Of a stretch of DNA of 64,000 nt, positions 1-11,809 are shown piece after piece (positions within the stretch are counted from its first letter, which is position 1; each line of letters begins with the position of its first letter). The stretch is from Adiantum capillus-veneris (Eukaryota > Streptophyta > Polypodiopsida > Polypodiales > Pteridaceae), in contig CM043942.1 in NCBI GenBank assembly GCA_014529385.2, positions 34,019,969 through 34,083,968 on the forward strand, read 5' to 3'. The position numbers were made by a program, and so were the translations under genes. Under the pieces are notes generated by a model that worked only from the letters and a program-made list of their open reading frames with translations, made no database searches and was not told where the DNA came from.

Positions 1-1721
1 AGACCCATACTTTCCTTGTATGGTCATCCGTGAAAGAGACATAATACCTGCAACCATGTATACTTGCAGTATCGGTTGGACCCCAAACATCTGTGTGCAC
101 CACCTCAAGTGGCTTTTTACATACATTGCGCTCATGTGGAAATGAGCCCTTTGACTGTTTTCCAAACTGGCATGCTGCACACACTTTATGCATACCATCC
201 ACCTTGAATTTGGGCAAACCTTTTACAATCTGTTTTGATTGCATGCTGCACAATCTCTGCTCATTGACATGGCCAATGCGTTTGTGCCAAATGTCAACAT
301 CAGCCACAACACCTGTGCCCTGTGCAAATAATGCAGCTTTTACTTCAGGCATGTCTACATTCAGCGTAAACATTCTGCCCACACATTTGCCCTCTGTGAT
401 CAGCTTACAGCCATTCTGGAAATCTTCTACATAACAGCTATTTGGATTGAAGCGAACCTACAAACCCTGCTCAACCATTTGTCCAACAAAAACAAGATTC
501 TTTGTAATGTTTGGGACATGAAGTACATCTGCTAAGTACTTTGATTTCCCACTCTTCGTATTTAGAGGTATGTCCCCTACATGAGCAATGGGGTGAGCTG
601 TGCCATCTGCTGTCTGCACATAGCCTGACACATCTGGTTTGCGCATATCTCTAAACCACTCTCCACGAGACGTCATGTGATTAGAGGCACCTGAATCCAC
701 ATACCAAACATCATCTTGGGTGGAATTCTCTGCAGTCATTGTATTCATTACATGCTGCATAACAAACATACGCTCGTTTTTGCTGTCATCTGGATCTCTG
801 CTAGTAGATGCATAGTTGCCCTGCTCTCTCTTTCTACTTGCTTTTCCCTTTGGACAGTCACGTGACTTGTGACCTCTTTCACCACAAGTCCAACATTCTC
901 TACTATCTGGAGTATGTTGCTGCCTGCTTGATCCTGCACCACGACCTCTTTGACTCCCTCTGCCTTGAGACTGGTTTCCCCTGCCACCTGTATTGTTTTG
1001 ATTTGATTGACCTTCCAGAAATTGGCCCCTGCAACCCCTTGGGCCTCGACCACGACCTCAACCTCTACCTCTGTTGGAGTTAGAATAGAAGGCCTGTTCA
1101 GAATTATTTCTGCCATGAGAAGAAGATGTGTCAAGGTTCTTCTCCTCAAGAATAAGCATAGAAATCAAATCTTGGAACACGGGGATGTCGTCTCTTGTAT
1201 TCATGGAAGACCTAAAATGTACACACTCATCTCCTAGACCATCCAAGCATGCACGGACAATGTCATCGTCTTCCACTGAGACTTTAATAGATCCAAGAGC
1301 CTCAATGATACTCTTGATCTTCAAAGCATAATCATTGATGGAGAGGTTGTTCCTCTTAACCTGATTTAGCTCCGACTTTAGTTGAAGCTTCCTGGCCTTG
1401 GTGTTCACCTCGAACACTCTGCCTAAGTTTTTCCATGCAATGGCGGGGGTTTCAGCATCCTGTAGATAGCCCATCATGCCATCTGTGATGCTCATAGAAA
1501 GCCAATACATCACTTTGCTCTGGCCTTGTTGCCAGTCCCTCAAAGCTTTCCTTTGTTCTGCTGTAGCATTTGCCTCGGGAATCTCTGGTTCCTTTTCATT
1601 GTCTCCTTCTACATAGTCCCAATAACCTTTTCCTTTTAGGAAATTTGTTATTCTGAACTTCCATGCAGGGTAGTTATTTTTCTCAAGCTCTCAGTAACAA
1701 TCTGACTGAAACCGTCAGACA
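1..1721 (-). pseudogene. Copia-A gag-protease-integrase polyprotein fragment
   Basis: The gag (UBN2-type) domain reads from about 1675 to 1060 and includes the LRDWQQGQ and LDGLGDE stretches. A CCHC knuckle (CWTCGERGHKSRDCP) lies at about 850-897. An aspartic protease with DSGASNHMT follows at about 680-720, then gag-pre-integrase (IWHKRIGHVNEQ), the HHCC zinc region and the start of the integrase core (RYYVSFTDDHTRKVWV) at the window edge. Breaks seen: a one-base deletion near 1690 relative to Copia-B that shifts the initiating Met out of frame, a TGA at about 1058 in the Gly/Arg-rich linker, and a TAG at about 458 where Copia-B has Gln. The gag, knuckle and protease frames otherwise agree, so this was one gag-pol ORF. 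It cannot be translated whole now. Confidence 0.9.
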
Positions 1722-1852
1722 TCTTGAAGCACCAAGACAAAATAGCTGCAATCTGCAAAAACCTGCAAATCTGCTGAACCCGCATCTGGTCGTGGATTGC
1801 GAACGAAGGGATTGTGATGCTCTTGCTCTCTTAGCCTCTCTTGCTTGCACCA

Positions 1853-1865
1853 GGCTCTGATACCA
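1853..1865 (-). promoter_or_regulatory. Primer binding site, initiator-Met tRNA type
   Basis: The minus strand reads TGGTATCAGAGCC directly against the inner LTR edge at 1866. This is the standard plant copia primer site complementary to the 3' end of initiator methionine tRNA. Confidence 0.95.
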
Positions 1866-2193
1866 TGTAAAGAATGAGGATGCAAGAGAGCTACACAAGA
1901 CAAGCACAAAGCACACAGAGATGGAAAGCTTCTTCTTCTTCGTCTTCTTCACAGAAAAGAGAGTACAAAATGACTAAGTGCTAAAGCTGAAAAGTAGCAC
2001 ATATGTACATGCGGTCACTAAGTGTGAACTCGCTAGAAGCGTACTAGGCTGGCACTATAAGTGTAGTCCAGCTGTAGAATCACTGGCAGAGATCCTCCGT
2101 GTCAGTCACCTAACGCGCCAGTGAGTAAATGCCGTAAGCGGCCAAGACCCGTAGTGGATGCCAGCTCAAGGTGTAGAGCTCGACATCTCAACA
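1866..2193 (-). repeat. Copia-A 5' LTR (328 bp)
   Basis: On the minus strand it begins TGTTGAGATGTCG and ends CATTCTTTACA, with TG...CA termini. The same sequence recurs as both LTRs of Copia-B (17483-17790 and 21479-21800). Its limits are fixed by the adjoining primer site and by comparison with the Copia-B ends. Confidence 0.95.
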
Positions 2194-2905
2194 TTACAGG
2201 AAATTCCGAAAGCACCACCACCTCTATTAGAAACATGATTAGTGTAATTCCCTTTGCTAGAGCCTAATTTGTGCAAATTGATTTCTAGATCTTTGCCTAC
2301 TAGCATTATTTCCTGCAAGCATATGAAATCAGGATGCAGATATAGATTTAGCAACCATTTTTTAATTTCAATAGGCCTAGAAGGATCTATAAGTCCTTTA
2401 GAGTTGAGGGAGAAACCACTTAGATTGGGACACTTCATTTTTTATTGTTTTTGTTTGGTTTGGCCAATGCCACTGAGGCTCTAGTTGGATCATTGGAGTT
2501 TTCCACTTTTAGTCCTTCACCTTTGCCTCAGGAACCTGCATATTAGGTAAAATTTCCTCTTCAGCTTGAGGAGAATGTCCATAGAGGGCACATGTGAGCT
2601 AGCCAATTCCAGTTTCTTTTCTTTATCTTTACGATCTAGCTCCTTTTGGCAAAGTGCAGAATATCCTCTGATAGTTCTTAATGCCCTTGTTGGGAGCTTT
2701 TAACACATTCTCCTTCACTTTCGTTAAATCGCATTTTACAGTGTGTAGAGAGAATGTTGAAAAGTTGAATTTGTGGCATGCAAAGGGCCAAAGTGCTTCT
2801 CCTAATAACCTCCAAGTGAGAGAGAATGAGTGCAATGTAAGCGAGAGAGAAGAGGGATGGAAAAGAACAATGCAAAATCCATTAACACAAATTTTCAAAA
2901 TAGAG
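2194..2905 (-). pseudogene. LINE-A: ORF1 end and ORF2 endonuclease start, truncated
   Basis: The minus strand reads an ORF1-like tail (VKENVLKAPNKGIKNYQ, then ILPNMQVPEAK) followed by the start of an ORF2 (KCPNLSGFSLNSKGL, then FICLQEIMLVGKDLEINLHKLG) resembling the N-terminus of an APE-type LINE endonuclease, where CLQE is the usual first motif. The same protein order occurs on the plus strand at 39157-39509 and continues at 61287, so the two are copies of one LINE family. Several stops and frame changes are present, no reverse transcriptase is included, and the Copia-A LTR abuts it at 2193. A dead fragment. Confidence 0.75.
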
Positions 2906-3501
2906 TACCCGCCTCATTTTTTGGTAGAAATCACCTATTGTAAAATCCAAAATCTAAAAAAGCCTTTTTCCGCAAGCCCAACATATCACACAACAGCGCA
3001 CCAACCACCACCACCATTATAGGCTTGTTCAAAGTATGTTTAAGCATTAAGAATTTTCTTAAAGTGCCAAATAAAGAAGGCCTTCTTCTAGACTCCATTT
3101 ATTTTCTAATACAGACCTTCAAGAGGGACTATTTCTTCCCCATCAAGGTTTGGGGTTGGGGGGCAAGCCATCCTGGCTGTCCATCAACTAACGATTCCTG
3201 CCCGTAGTCAATGATGCATGCATCAAATTTGCAGCACGTCAGCACACAAAATCCAAACCTGCAGCCAATCAATGGGGTAACAACAGGTCAGCTCTTGGAA
3301 ATTGATGAGGTGAGGACACCTTAGCATGTGAGGACACCTTAGCATGTGGAATGCAGATTTTCTCTCGTAATCACACCTTTGTGCCATATTCAGATAAGCA
3401 CTACGACTAAGCGCTCACCTGCATGACTGAGTGCCCTAATCCGCATCCCTCAACAAATAATGTTGGCTATGTTGGCCCCCTCCCCCGGACCCTTGACGGT
3501 C

Positions 3502-3620
3502 GGGAATGGTCCCTCGTAGACCATTCACCTGGAATCCAGGCTCCCACACGGCTCCCAACCTCCGCCGATCGCTATGCAATCACCTGGATTCCAAGGAATG
3601 GTTAGCAAGGGACCATTCCC
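3502..3620. repeat. 13-bp inverted repeat, MITE-like
   Basis: GGGAATGGTCCCT at 3502-3514 is matched by its exact reverse complement at 3608-3620, with about 93 bases between. Flanking similarity extends a few bases on both sides. It could be a small MITE or a chance hairpin; no target duplication was identified. Confidence 0.4.
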
Positions 3621-3957
3621 TACACCATAAGAGTTGGTAGTAAAGTTGAACACAACATGGGCCATAGGATGGAATAAACATCAATGATCATACACGCTCA
3701 AAGTAGTGTGGGCATTCAACAAGAACATAAAGGTTGTGGCTCATCCTCTATAGGCCTCATGACTAAGTAACACCTATATTTAAGAGGGGGAGGCAATGGG
3801 ATCCAAGGCGGAGAAGCCCATGCACGAAAGCCGAGAAGATCATAGCCCCAAAAATCAAATAAAAAACTAAACTTGGACACGCACTAAACCTGGACAGCTT
3901 GGGAAATGCATTTTATTTTATAATATCATGTTGTAAAAAGAGGTGTGAGTACACAAT

Positions 3958-4040
3958 GCATGCGTGGGTGAAGTGGTTAGCCTATGTGACCCTAAACTCG
4001 GACGGCTAGGTCCTGGGTTCAAATCACTCCGTCGCGCCTC
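3958..4040 (+). repeat. tRNA-like segment, probable degraded SINE head
   Basis: GGGTGAAGTGGTTAGCC (A-box-like) is followed about 40 bases later by CCTGGGTTCAAATC (B-box-like), the spacing expected of a tRNA-derived pol III promoter. No cloverleaf, poly-A tail or flanking direct repeat was found, so it is not called a tRNA gene. Confidence 0.4.
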
Positions 4041-5019
4041 GTTTTTCTCGCTGGCCATGTTTAATGTGCCTCGCCTTTTTGACGGCGCGCCTCGTTTTTC
4101 CCGCTGGCCGAGTTTAGTGCGCCTCGAGATCCCGCCCCACAGTCCCAACCGCCGTCGATCCCATTACTCCACCGTGCATTTAATATGGGTGTCATTTAGT
4201 CCCAAGGCTCTATAGGGTTAGTAGACATGAACTAGAGCGTGCAACTTCTGAGTGGGCAATGGATTGTGTCAGAGATGCTAGCATACTTCGAGGATATTAC
4301 TTATCACTTCTTCACAGTGTCCTTCGAATGGCACAATGTATCGTAGGATTAACAATGGACTATCTAACTTGCATCCTAAACCATTTACTTGGAAGGAGCT
4401 CTAATTGGGAGAATGCAAGGGGCAAGATGTTACATTATGGAACCTAACCAAATGTGGTCTCGTCTACATGAAAATGGTATTGGTGTATGTGTTGCAATGT
4501 CCTGGAAAAGTGTCATCTTAGCTTACAATTGTGCCGCTTGGAAATTCAATAATGCCAATTAGGACATAAATGAAAACAAAATATTCCACCTTCAATTTGA
4601 GAAAAATAGTGTCAAAGTATAGAACTAGTATGCCTTGATTGCCAAGTTTTGGAGGAGAAGGCATAAAGTTGGAGAGCGCCGGAATGAGTTATGATGTGTA
4701 TAGTGGATAAGTTATTGAGAAGCAATAGCAAGGAATACTATTAATTTGTGCTGAAGGCAAGGTGCATCATTTGTACATGTATAAGTTTTTTGTAAAATAT
4801 ATAAGTTGTTGCTACATGGTTTGTTTTTTATTAGTTGATCATTTTTTGTAGAAGTATTAGACATGGGGTTGCTGGAATGGATTATCTATTTCTCTTGATG
4901 TTATTGCAAGACATTTAGGTAATGTGGACAGACTAGTATCTTGATCAGTCATTGAGCTGCAATACATGTAGCGGTTGAATCCTAAAATTTGAAAGCTGAA
5001 TGATGTTCTTGTAGAGGAA

Positions 5020-5150
5020 AGCAAGAACATAAGCTAAACATAATATAACTTTAAGAAAAAAATTGTAGAACGTAAGCTAAACAGAACATAACTTAAAGAA
5101 AAAAAATTGCAGAACGTAAGCTAAACAGAAGATAACTTAAAAAAAGTCCC
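5020..5150. repeat. Tandem repeat, about 45-50 bp x 3
   Basis: Three imperfect head-to-tail copies of a unit containing aacgtaagctaaacagaa followed by an A-rich run. Confidence 0.8.
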
Positions 5151-5285
5151 ACAGATAATGGCGAAACATAACATAAAAATTATCACAGATATTAGAGGAA
5201 AAGACTCTCAGTAAGTAATTTAATACAGAAGGGAAAACTGAATGAGAGTTGCTACGCCAGAACAAAGATTAAATTTCATTGCACG

Positions 5286-5555
5286 CTATATTTTTCTATG
5301 GTGTTTTAAATAATAGTACTTCTTGCATTTTGGAGGATGTCCCTTCAAATTATTGTATCCTTTGGTGGACGTTGCATCTTGAGTAATTATCTCTTGTGCT
5401 TCCAGTGCAATAGCGGTGCTCCTATCGTGTGTATTGTGCAGTACATGAAACTCAAAGTTTTGACAAAATGGGGGAAAGGACAACACATCATGTTTTATCC
5501 GTTTTTGTGGATTTGTCATGTGTGCTCTTTTCCTAGCTTCAAAATCGGATGTCAT
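5286..5555 (-). CDS. Hypothetical 89-aa reading frame, Helitron flank
   Basis: An open frame encoding a basic, Lys/His-rich peptide (for example PQKRIKHDVLSFPPF and KGHPPKCKKYYYLKHHRKI). No family is recognised. It lies on the same strand as, and downstream of, the Helitron helicase, so it may be an exon of a captured or accessory gene. It may equally be non-coding. Confidence 0.25.
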   Translation of the reverse strand: MTSDFEARKRAHMTNPQKRIKHDVLSFPPFCQNFEFHVLHNTHDRSTAIALEAQEIITQDATSTKGYNNLKGHPPKCKKYYYLKHHRKI

Positions 5556-5748
5556 GCCTATGTATACACGGTTATTGATTTTGCACCTAATAGAGTAAAC
5601 TATGTAGTTCTCTTTGTCCGTCGTTGTCTTTTGGGAGTTGGAGCAGCGTCGGAACGTGCTCTTGTGAAGTTGTTATGCTGTTGGAATTTCCTTGTTGGTT
5701 TCGTTGTCGATGTCCTGCACTGAAGTGATGTGCTCAATTAGTATTTAA

Positions 5749-6143
5749 TCAGGTAATTATATTCTTTAAGGGGCACAGATGGTTACCATATAGCGGTTCA
5801 AGCTTTCGAAATGGATCACTTGTCTCACCAAACCAGGCATCAAAAAGGTCTCTATTAAAATGCCATGTGAATTTCTCATCAGTTAAGATTGCTCTCTCGT
5901 TCCCTTTGAACTCGTTCCCAAACTCTTTGACCATGTTGGAAAGTGCCTGGCTTGCTGTATTCTTGTCGAGAATGATCAATTTATCAAGGGCAATTTTGTA
6001 ACCGTAGTGAAGCATCTCGATTGCGTAGGTGGTGATTCCAGCAATCTTTATATTTAGTATTTCTTGGGCTTCTGTGTCTAGCAGTAGTTTGTTTGACTCA
6101 TCAAAGTCAATGCCCAACGATAGCAGTATCGCTTCTTGTAACC
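5749..6143 (-). CDS. Hypothetical exon downstream of the Helitron helicase
   Basis: Open on the minus strand from a good splice acceptor (pyrimidine tract then CTACAG, boundary at about 6144) to a stop at 5749. It encodes about 130 residues without recognised domains (LLLDTEAQEILNIKIAG, FTWHFNRDLFDAWFGE). Amino-acid composition is protein-like rather than random. It could be a 3' exon of a gene captured by the Helitron or of the neighbouring locus. The stretch 6205-6738 shows nothing identifiable. Confidence 0.35.
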
Positions 6144-6738
6144 CTGTAGAAAAAAGGTAGATGTTGTAGAAGCAACCAAATTTGTGAATGTTTAATGTTT
6201 GCAATACAAGAATATGAAGAGTTTGAAGTACCTGTTGCCAACTTTAGCTCGTTATTTCTATATTCTTTGTTTCAATTGCTACATTTATTGATTTATGAGT
6301 GGAGGAGCTGAGTTGTGCGGAACCCTTCAATGAATGCACCCGGGGCTTCGCAAGACATATTTGCTAGTTGCATTTGATTTGAAGATGGGTATACAGAAGA
6401 ACTGTTTTTTGGTTTTGAGGTAGCTGCGATGTTGATGAATTTATCAAATATCTGAATGATAGAGAAAGAGAAATATGATGGTTGAGTTTTTTACATATTG
6501 AATGGCATAAAATGTAGCTACAAAATAGATTAATGAAAGGAATGGGTACATGCTCGGTGTCCATGACGAGATGCTGAAGGTTGTTACTTGTTGTGAAGGA
6601 AATCTGTAGTCAAGAAAAATGTCGTCAAAGAAATGATTGTGTAGTCCATGAACCTTATGAGATGGAAGACTGAAAAAATTAGAGGACTTGTATGTGAAAA
6701 TAAGCGAGGAAATGTCTAACCAACACTGGGGGAGTGTT

Positions 6739-8520
6739 TTACTGGCCGGCCAGAACATCCTTGGGGTTGGAATGTTTAATATTTTGAGATGGCGTCTTTG
6801 TCACACGAGAGAACATGACGTATGCCAATCCTGGGGTGAAAGCTTGTTTTATAATGAGGATGGATTTCATTGATATTGTTGCTCCTTGAGATTTGTGTCC
6901 AGTGATTGCGTACACGAGTGACAAAGGGAATGTGCTTTTGTGGAACCATTTGCAATTGATTGCTCTTGTAGCATGGTTAGTCCTTCGTATTGTCATGGTG
7001 GTATCAGTGGAAAGTAACATTACTTCTATAGCAGCAATTTGACCGGTACAGTCGTATGAATAGGAAAGTGTACGACAAGTGGAGCCATTCGCGACACCTA
7101 TAGCCAAGTTGATGTTCTCTGTAATCATACATCTAGCCCCAATTGCAGTATTGTCCATCTCATGGAATGCCTTGTCTTGGAGAAATTCATGCAGCAATGG
7201 TTCATCAAGAGCATTGGTCTTCAGTGGAATGGCAACAATATCGGATGTCGAGAAGGACTTCTGCAAAATCAAGTTGTTGTACTTATATACATCCTCCCTA
7301 TGAGTACATATCAGTGTAGTAGCATCATCGATTACTCTTAGGAGTTCAGTTTCATTAATTACACATTGTGAAAGCGTTTCTGCTATCTATTGTTCAGTTG
7401 GTTGCTTGATACGAATTGTATCCAAGAATTGGACGTAAGCGGGGTCTGCAGCATGGTGAAATGAGAAGGTCATGTTGTGGGTAGTGGCTACAACGATGTA
7501 AGCTAAGTTTTGTATGTTGCAAACATGGCATAATGGCTCTTGGTGATGGCAGACTGGAGGAAGTTGCGCCAAATCTCCAAAAAGCAAGATGAGCTTCTGA
7601 CTGAATGGATCAAGAAGTGTGCCGTTGCTGATGTTAACTATCTGGCGAACGACCATATTGAAGATTGTATTCGTTAGCATCGATATCTCGTCTATGATAA
7701 TGACGTCGGCACCATGTATAGAGACAAATCTTTCATCTGTGGGATGATTTGCTTGTAGAAAATACTGTTTGGAACAAGGAATCTCGAATTGATAGTGGAC
7801 TGTAGTTGCTAGGCTGCTAAGGCGGGCAGCTGCTGCTCCAGTTGATGCAATCAGGATAACGGTCTTATTATTTTTTATGAAGCTTGAGGTGAAGAATTTT
7901 ATGAGGAATGTTTTTCCACATCTTGAAACACCTGTAATGACATGGAGGCCATTACTCAGGCCTGATATACGATCAAAGATTTCTTGCTATTGAGAGGTCA
8001 GAACTGCATTGTTGGTCTCAGCAAACTCTTACAGTAGCTTCAACATTCTAGCACGACTTTGAGATACTCCTGGTTCGACTGTGTCATTCACTATACAAGT
8101 GAGTGGATCTTCACGATTGAGGATGAACTTTTGTTTCATGAGGTTTAAAGTGTGTCCTGTATTTTCAAAGACGAGCATATTGCGTTGGGTGTGCTCATTT
8201 ATGTACATCTCCAAGTCTTCATCATCAAGAATTATATGACGGATTTTGCACTCCAGGAAGTAAGAAGAGGGTGTGTGTTGGTTGGTGATAGAAGTTCCAT
8301 CTCATTCCTAAAGGGAAGTTTTTGCAACAAGACATTGAAGAAGAATCCCTCAGTTTGATGGCCAGGATCATATTCTGTAAATCTGACGAGACGTTGTTTC
8401 TCTATGATGCTGTTGTTGTACACATCACGAAAACTCACTACATGAGTATGTTCGTGCGGCTTTAGAATTTTGTATCTTCTGTGGTAATCATAGAATGTAA
8501 TCTTCTCAAATTGAAGGGGC
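6739..8520 (-). pseudogene. Helitron Pif1-family helicase domain
   Basis: An ATP-dependent 5'-3' DNA helicase domain that would unwind the transposed strand. Motifs in order on the minus strand: Walker A GVSRCGKT (about 7915), motif Ia ILIASTGAAAARL (about 7850), Walker B VIIIDEISML (about 7690), motif III LLFGDLAQLPPV (about 7590), and the C-terminal motifs YAITGHKSQGATI and PGLAYVMFSRV (about 6860-6800). The linker from Rep (SFRDVYNNSIIEKQRLVRF, 8520-8000) is recognisable. Breaks: stops at about 7988 and near 7390 and a short C-terminus, so it is not functional as it stands. Catalytic residues K (Walker A) and DE (Walker B) are retained. Confidence 0.85.
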
Positions 8521-8528
8521 CTTGCACA

Positions 8529-9560
8529 CTATAAATCAATTGGATGCATGACTATAGTATGGCTACGAGATAGCAACCTTTGCCGTAGTGATGGTGGAGA
8601 GGAGTCGATGTATTCAACCCGTTCACTCCTTGTGATGATTGGAATCTTCAAACAATTGATTGTTGCCTCTGTTGCAGATATTGTCTTTGATAATATAGAG
8701 GCTGCAATTAGTTGAAGCTTTACTTTGTCCAAGCTGTGAAGTCCAAGCCTTGCTGCATCATCTGTAGAGAGGTTCAGTTTTCCAAGGGGTTCTGGTTTCA
8801 TTGCATATTTGAGAAGGTAATGCGATATAGATGAATTTTTGACTCTTTGAATATTCATGTGTGCCTTCCATAGGAGCAAGATTGTGGGATGGTACGGGAC
8901 AACATTTTGATGTTCATACCCAGGACGGTAGTAAAGCCATCTAACGGTACAGGCATCCATAGTTGAAGTTGTGCTGTATTGTGGCTCAAACGGGAAGCCA
9001 TATTTGCACACTCTAGTTGACCCCATAACTCTGTAGGAGTCTCTGCATCTGTGTATTTGTTTTGTGGTAACGAGGCTCCGCAGCTCGGTGGTGAAGATGT
9101 CTTGTGATTTTGCTGGTATGTATGCAGCAATCTCGTTTGTAACTCGGCACAAATCTTCGTTAGAGATCCACAGTATGATATGTGCATGCAGTGAGCCTCG
9201 ATTTTGCACTTCGTAGTGCACCATGTGATGCTCTACATGGCCAATTATGTTGCTTCCATTGATGATGTATTTATTCAAGAAAGCGTGCAAGCGAAGGTGA
9301 AACAGTGTTGCACACTCTACAGGGCAATCGTTCCACTTGAAGTCTTGGTTGTAGCCTTGAGCAAGTTTTTCAATTGTGATGACTTCTTGCCATCTTGTTT
9401 GGGAAACCTCATCAGTAGTGAATGTCAAGAACAGATGTGGTAGTCCCCATGTGTCCACCATTGTTATGAGGTCTCTCAAGTTTCATCGATGCCATTGTGG
9501 AGTACCTGGCATTGTGGCGGGGAGATTGTATCGAATAATATGCTTTATTGCATCATGTGT
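8529..9560 (-). pseudogene. Helitron Rep (HUH endonuclease) core
   Basis: The open part reads RDLITMVDTWGLPHLFLTFT and then VQNRGSLHAHIILW. The HAH of the latter is the metal-binding HUH motif of Helitron Rep proteins. The frame upstream of the first Met (LPATMPGTPQWHR) is still homologous but is cut by a TGA, and another stop at about 8529 separates it from the helicase linker. The protein would nick and religate DNA during rolling-circle transposition. Confidence 0.85.
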
Positions 9561-9653
9561 AGATGCCGTGGTGTGTGCTCGTTTGTAGTTATCAATATCC
9601 CTTTGCAAAAATGTACTATTTGTGGAGTTTGCAATCATGATAGCTTGTTTCAA

Positions 9654-10106
9654 TTAGTACATCATGAGCAGATATGGCTTGTACAATGTGTACACAAAGA
9701 AGGAAGTTCCGATTCTCATTCTAATGTATTCACTATAGTCGAATTCTCTTTGATAGTTTCCTTTTCCTGTGGGAAAGAGGAAAGGGAATATCCCTGATTC
9801 CAATATAATATCCTGCACTTCAGATTCATGAGCTGGAAGTCCATTGTATTGAAAGATGATTGTCCGCTCGCTTAGGTAGGCGGTATCACGTATTTGTATG
9901 GAACCAAACTCGTGTTTGTCTTTTGTAGTAAATGCAGTTCTCTTTGTTATGCTGAGCAAATTTTGCAATATGCTAATTTCACATTGTGCTTCTACTTCTT
10001 GCATAAGTTCAAATGGATCGTTTTCAGAGTGGTCTCTTATGATATTTTGTATAGCTGATGCTGATTGAATACAAATAGAGGTCCTTTTGTTTGGCTGCTC
10101 AGTGAT
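9654..10106 (-). pseudogene. Helitron protein, N-terminal part of Rep region
   Basis: Encodes the segment preceding Rep, ending with FPFLFPTGKGNYQRE, which matches the FPxLFPxGxG signature found upstream of the HUH core in Helitron proteins. The frame runs to 10106, where the hAT-like insertion starts, and resumes at 11819. Confidence 0.75.
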
Positions 10107-10114
10107 GCACCGGT

Positions 10115-11809
10115 CAGGCCTGAAAATTGCAGGGCACCCTTACCCATCCTAGGGAAGGGAAATTTTCAAGAGTGCCCATCCCATGGGAAGGGTTTTTTGG
10201 CATTTCGACCTTCAAAATGAAGGGCAAAGTTTTCCATGCCCTTCCGATCAAAGCTTTACCAAAATCCAAATTTATTACATGTGTTTTCAAACAATTGTAA
10301 GTACAATGAGAAAGGGTGCACTTTGAAAACATTGCGTAGCAATACTAAAAATCATTCTTTACTATATACACAATGAGCAAGAGAAGTAGAAATAAGTTGT
10401 AAATGGAACATGCAAATACTTGGAGCTTGAAATGTCCTGCAATGCAGCTGCGGTGACGACATCATATATCTTGATTTTTGTTAGAATGTGCCCTTTGTTA
10501 GAATTGGACCATGAAGAGTCTCCTCTTGAGTTACAGACCTTACATTGTTGAGCTCATGAAGTTACCGCTATCACTATTCTCTCTGTGAAGCTAGGGTAGA
10601 CATCTCTTCAAACTTCCAGCTTCCAAGTTCCCTCTAAGTCGTTCTTGTTCCCTAAGAATCACCAATGGCAAAAAATAAGATTCTTATAATATCATATAAC
10701 ACCATAAATTGTAGCATCCTAATCATCACACATGGTGCCATCTTAAACATGATGAAGTGATAAGTACGGGTTCATATAAATGGGCTTTGGGAGCATGCCT
10801 AACAAACCAGGAGGCTAGCACTATGTGAATCATGATTCGTGAAGGAGCCTTGAGGCTTGAAGGACCTTTGCAATATTAGAATTTGGAGTTGTTGGACTGA
10901 CAACCTAGAGGTTTCCCAAGGGACTCTCGAGGGCAGCTTGCAGTTCATGGATGATGGTAGAGCGCTAAGCAATTCTGGAATCTGGAGCTTGTAGTTGATC
11001 GTGAGTCTGAGCCCTTGTAAGAATCAATTGATATATGAGAACAACTTTAAAAGATTTTGTATAGCAAATCAAATCGTGGAGCATCAAGAGTGCTTAATCT
11101 TTATTCTCTCCGTAATTTCTTTCAATAAGGCATTATTCAACCATGCTTTGAGTTAATCTCTAGTGTACTTACCTTCTCTTTTTTTCCAACCCACTAGTCT
11201 TGATTACATGGAATCCCTCAAACCTCCTCATCTCAGTTGGAACTTGGATATAGAAGCTCTGTGTCAGCAGTTGGTGGATGAGAGAGACGAGTGATGAGAC
11301 TCGTCACTCAAGCTTGATGCCTTCATTAGAAAACTCACAAGCAATTGAACGTTCAACTCTCAAGTTCAAGTTTTGAACTTCAATCTTCGCACTTTGTTGC
11401 CTCTACAGTTTGCCCAACGCATTAAAATTCCCTTTATTAAAAAGCATACTTGGAATTCCCTATAATAAAAGGTATACCCTAACTTTTTTTAAGGTGCATG
11501 GCAATGCATGCTTGAACAACCTTCAAAATTAGATTCTATACTCATTAGTGACTCTCAAAGTCCATTGAACATCCTCTAGGTACAAGTCCAAAAGTCCCAA
11601 TGCCAAGAATTGACATGATTAATCACCGCAGGGCATTTTGAAAGGTTGCCCTTCCCTAGGAAGGCCTTGCAAAAATATGCCCTTCCTTGGGGCAAGGCTA
11701 GTCGAACAACCTGTCCTTCCTTAGGAAGGGCTATTATAAATTTGCCCGGCGTGTGCAGGGCTAGCAGCAAAGGAAGGGTGGGAAGGGTTTCAATTTAAGG
11801 GCCCTGGCA
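10115..11809. mobile_element. hAT-like non-autonomous DNA element inserted in the Helitron
   Basis: Imperfect terminal inverted repeats: CAGGCCTGAAAATTG at the left against CAGGGCCCTTAAATTG read inward from about 11806. The 8-mer gcaccggt flanks both sides (10107-10114 and 11810-11817), and the Helitron reading frame resumes beyond it. Subterminal regions on both sides are crowded with CCCTTCC/GGAAGGG copies (10130-10250, 11630-11790), typical of transposase-binding arrays. Three extra bases (gca) separate the right TIR from its 8-mer. Over 11 bp the flanks match at 9 positions, so a Mutator-type duplication is an alternative. No transposase gene is seen inside. Confidence 0.7.

Larger units (their letters stand above)
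1..2193 (-). mobile_element. Copia-A: Ty1/copia LTR retrotransposon, truncated by window edge
   Basis: Minus-strand element. Seen from high to low coordinate: LTR (1866-2193), primer binding site (1853-1865), gag, CCHC knuckle, protease, gag-pre-integrase and the start of integrase at base 1. The rest of pol and the other LTR lie outside the window. It is nearly identical to Copia-B at 17483-21800, so it belongs to the same family, but it keeps the gag that Copia-B has lost. The 5 bases beyond the LTR (2194-2198, ttaca) would be one target-site copy; its partner is outside the window. Confidence 0.95.
2906..5280. other. Region without recognisable genes
   Basis: Only short, unsupported reading frames are present. 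Small structures are an 18-bp motif (tgaggacaccttagcatg) repeated in tandem near 3310-3345, a short inverted repeat (3502-3620), a tRNA-like SINE remnant (3958-4040) followed by an approximately 45-bp imperfect duplication (4041-4130), and three tandem copies of a 45-50-bp unit (5020-5150). A segment at about 4502-4560 resembles 24180-24240, indicating a dispersed repeat. Nothing else can be supported. Confidence 0.6.

Noticed and set aside
3423-3605. Short 60-aa plus-strand frame
   Set aside because: Lies over an inverted repeat, has no homology I recognise and is short enough to occur by chance.
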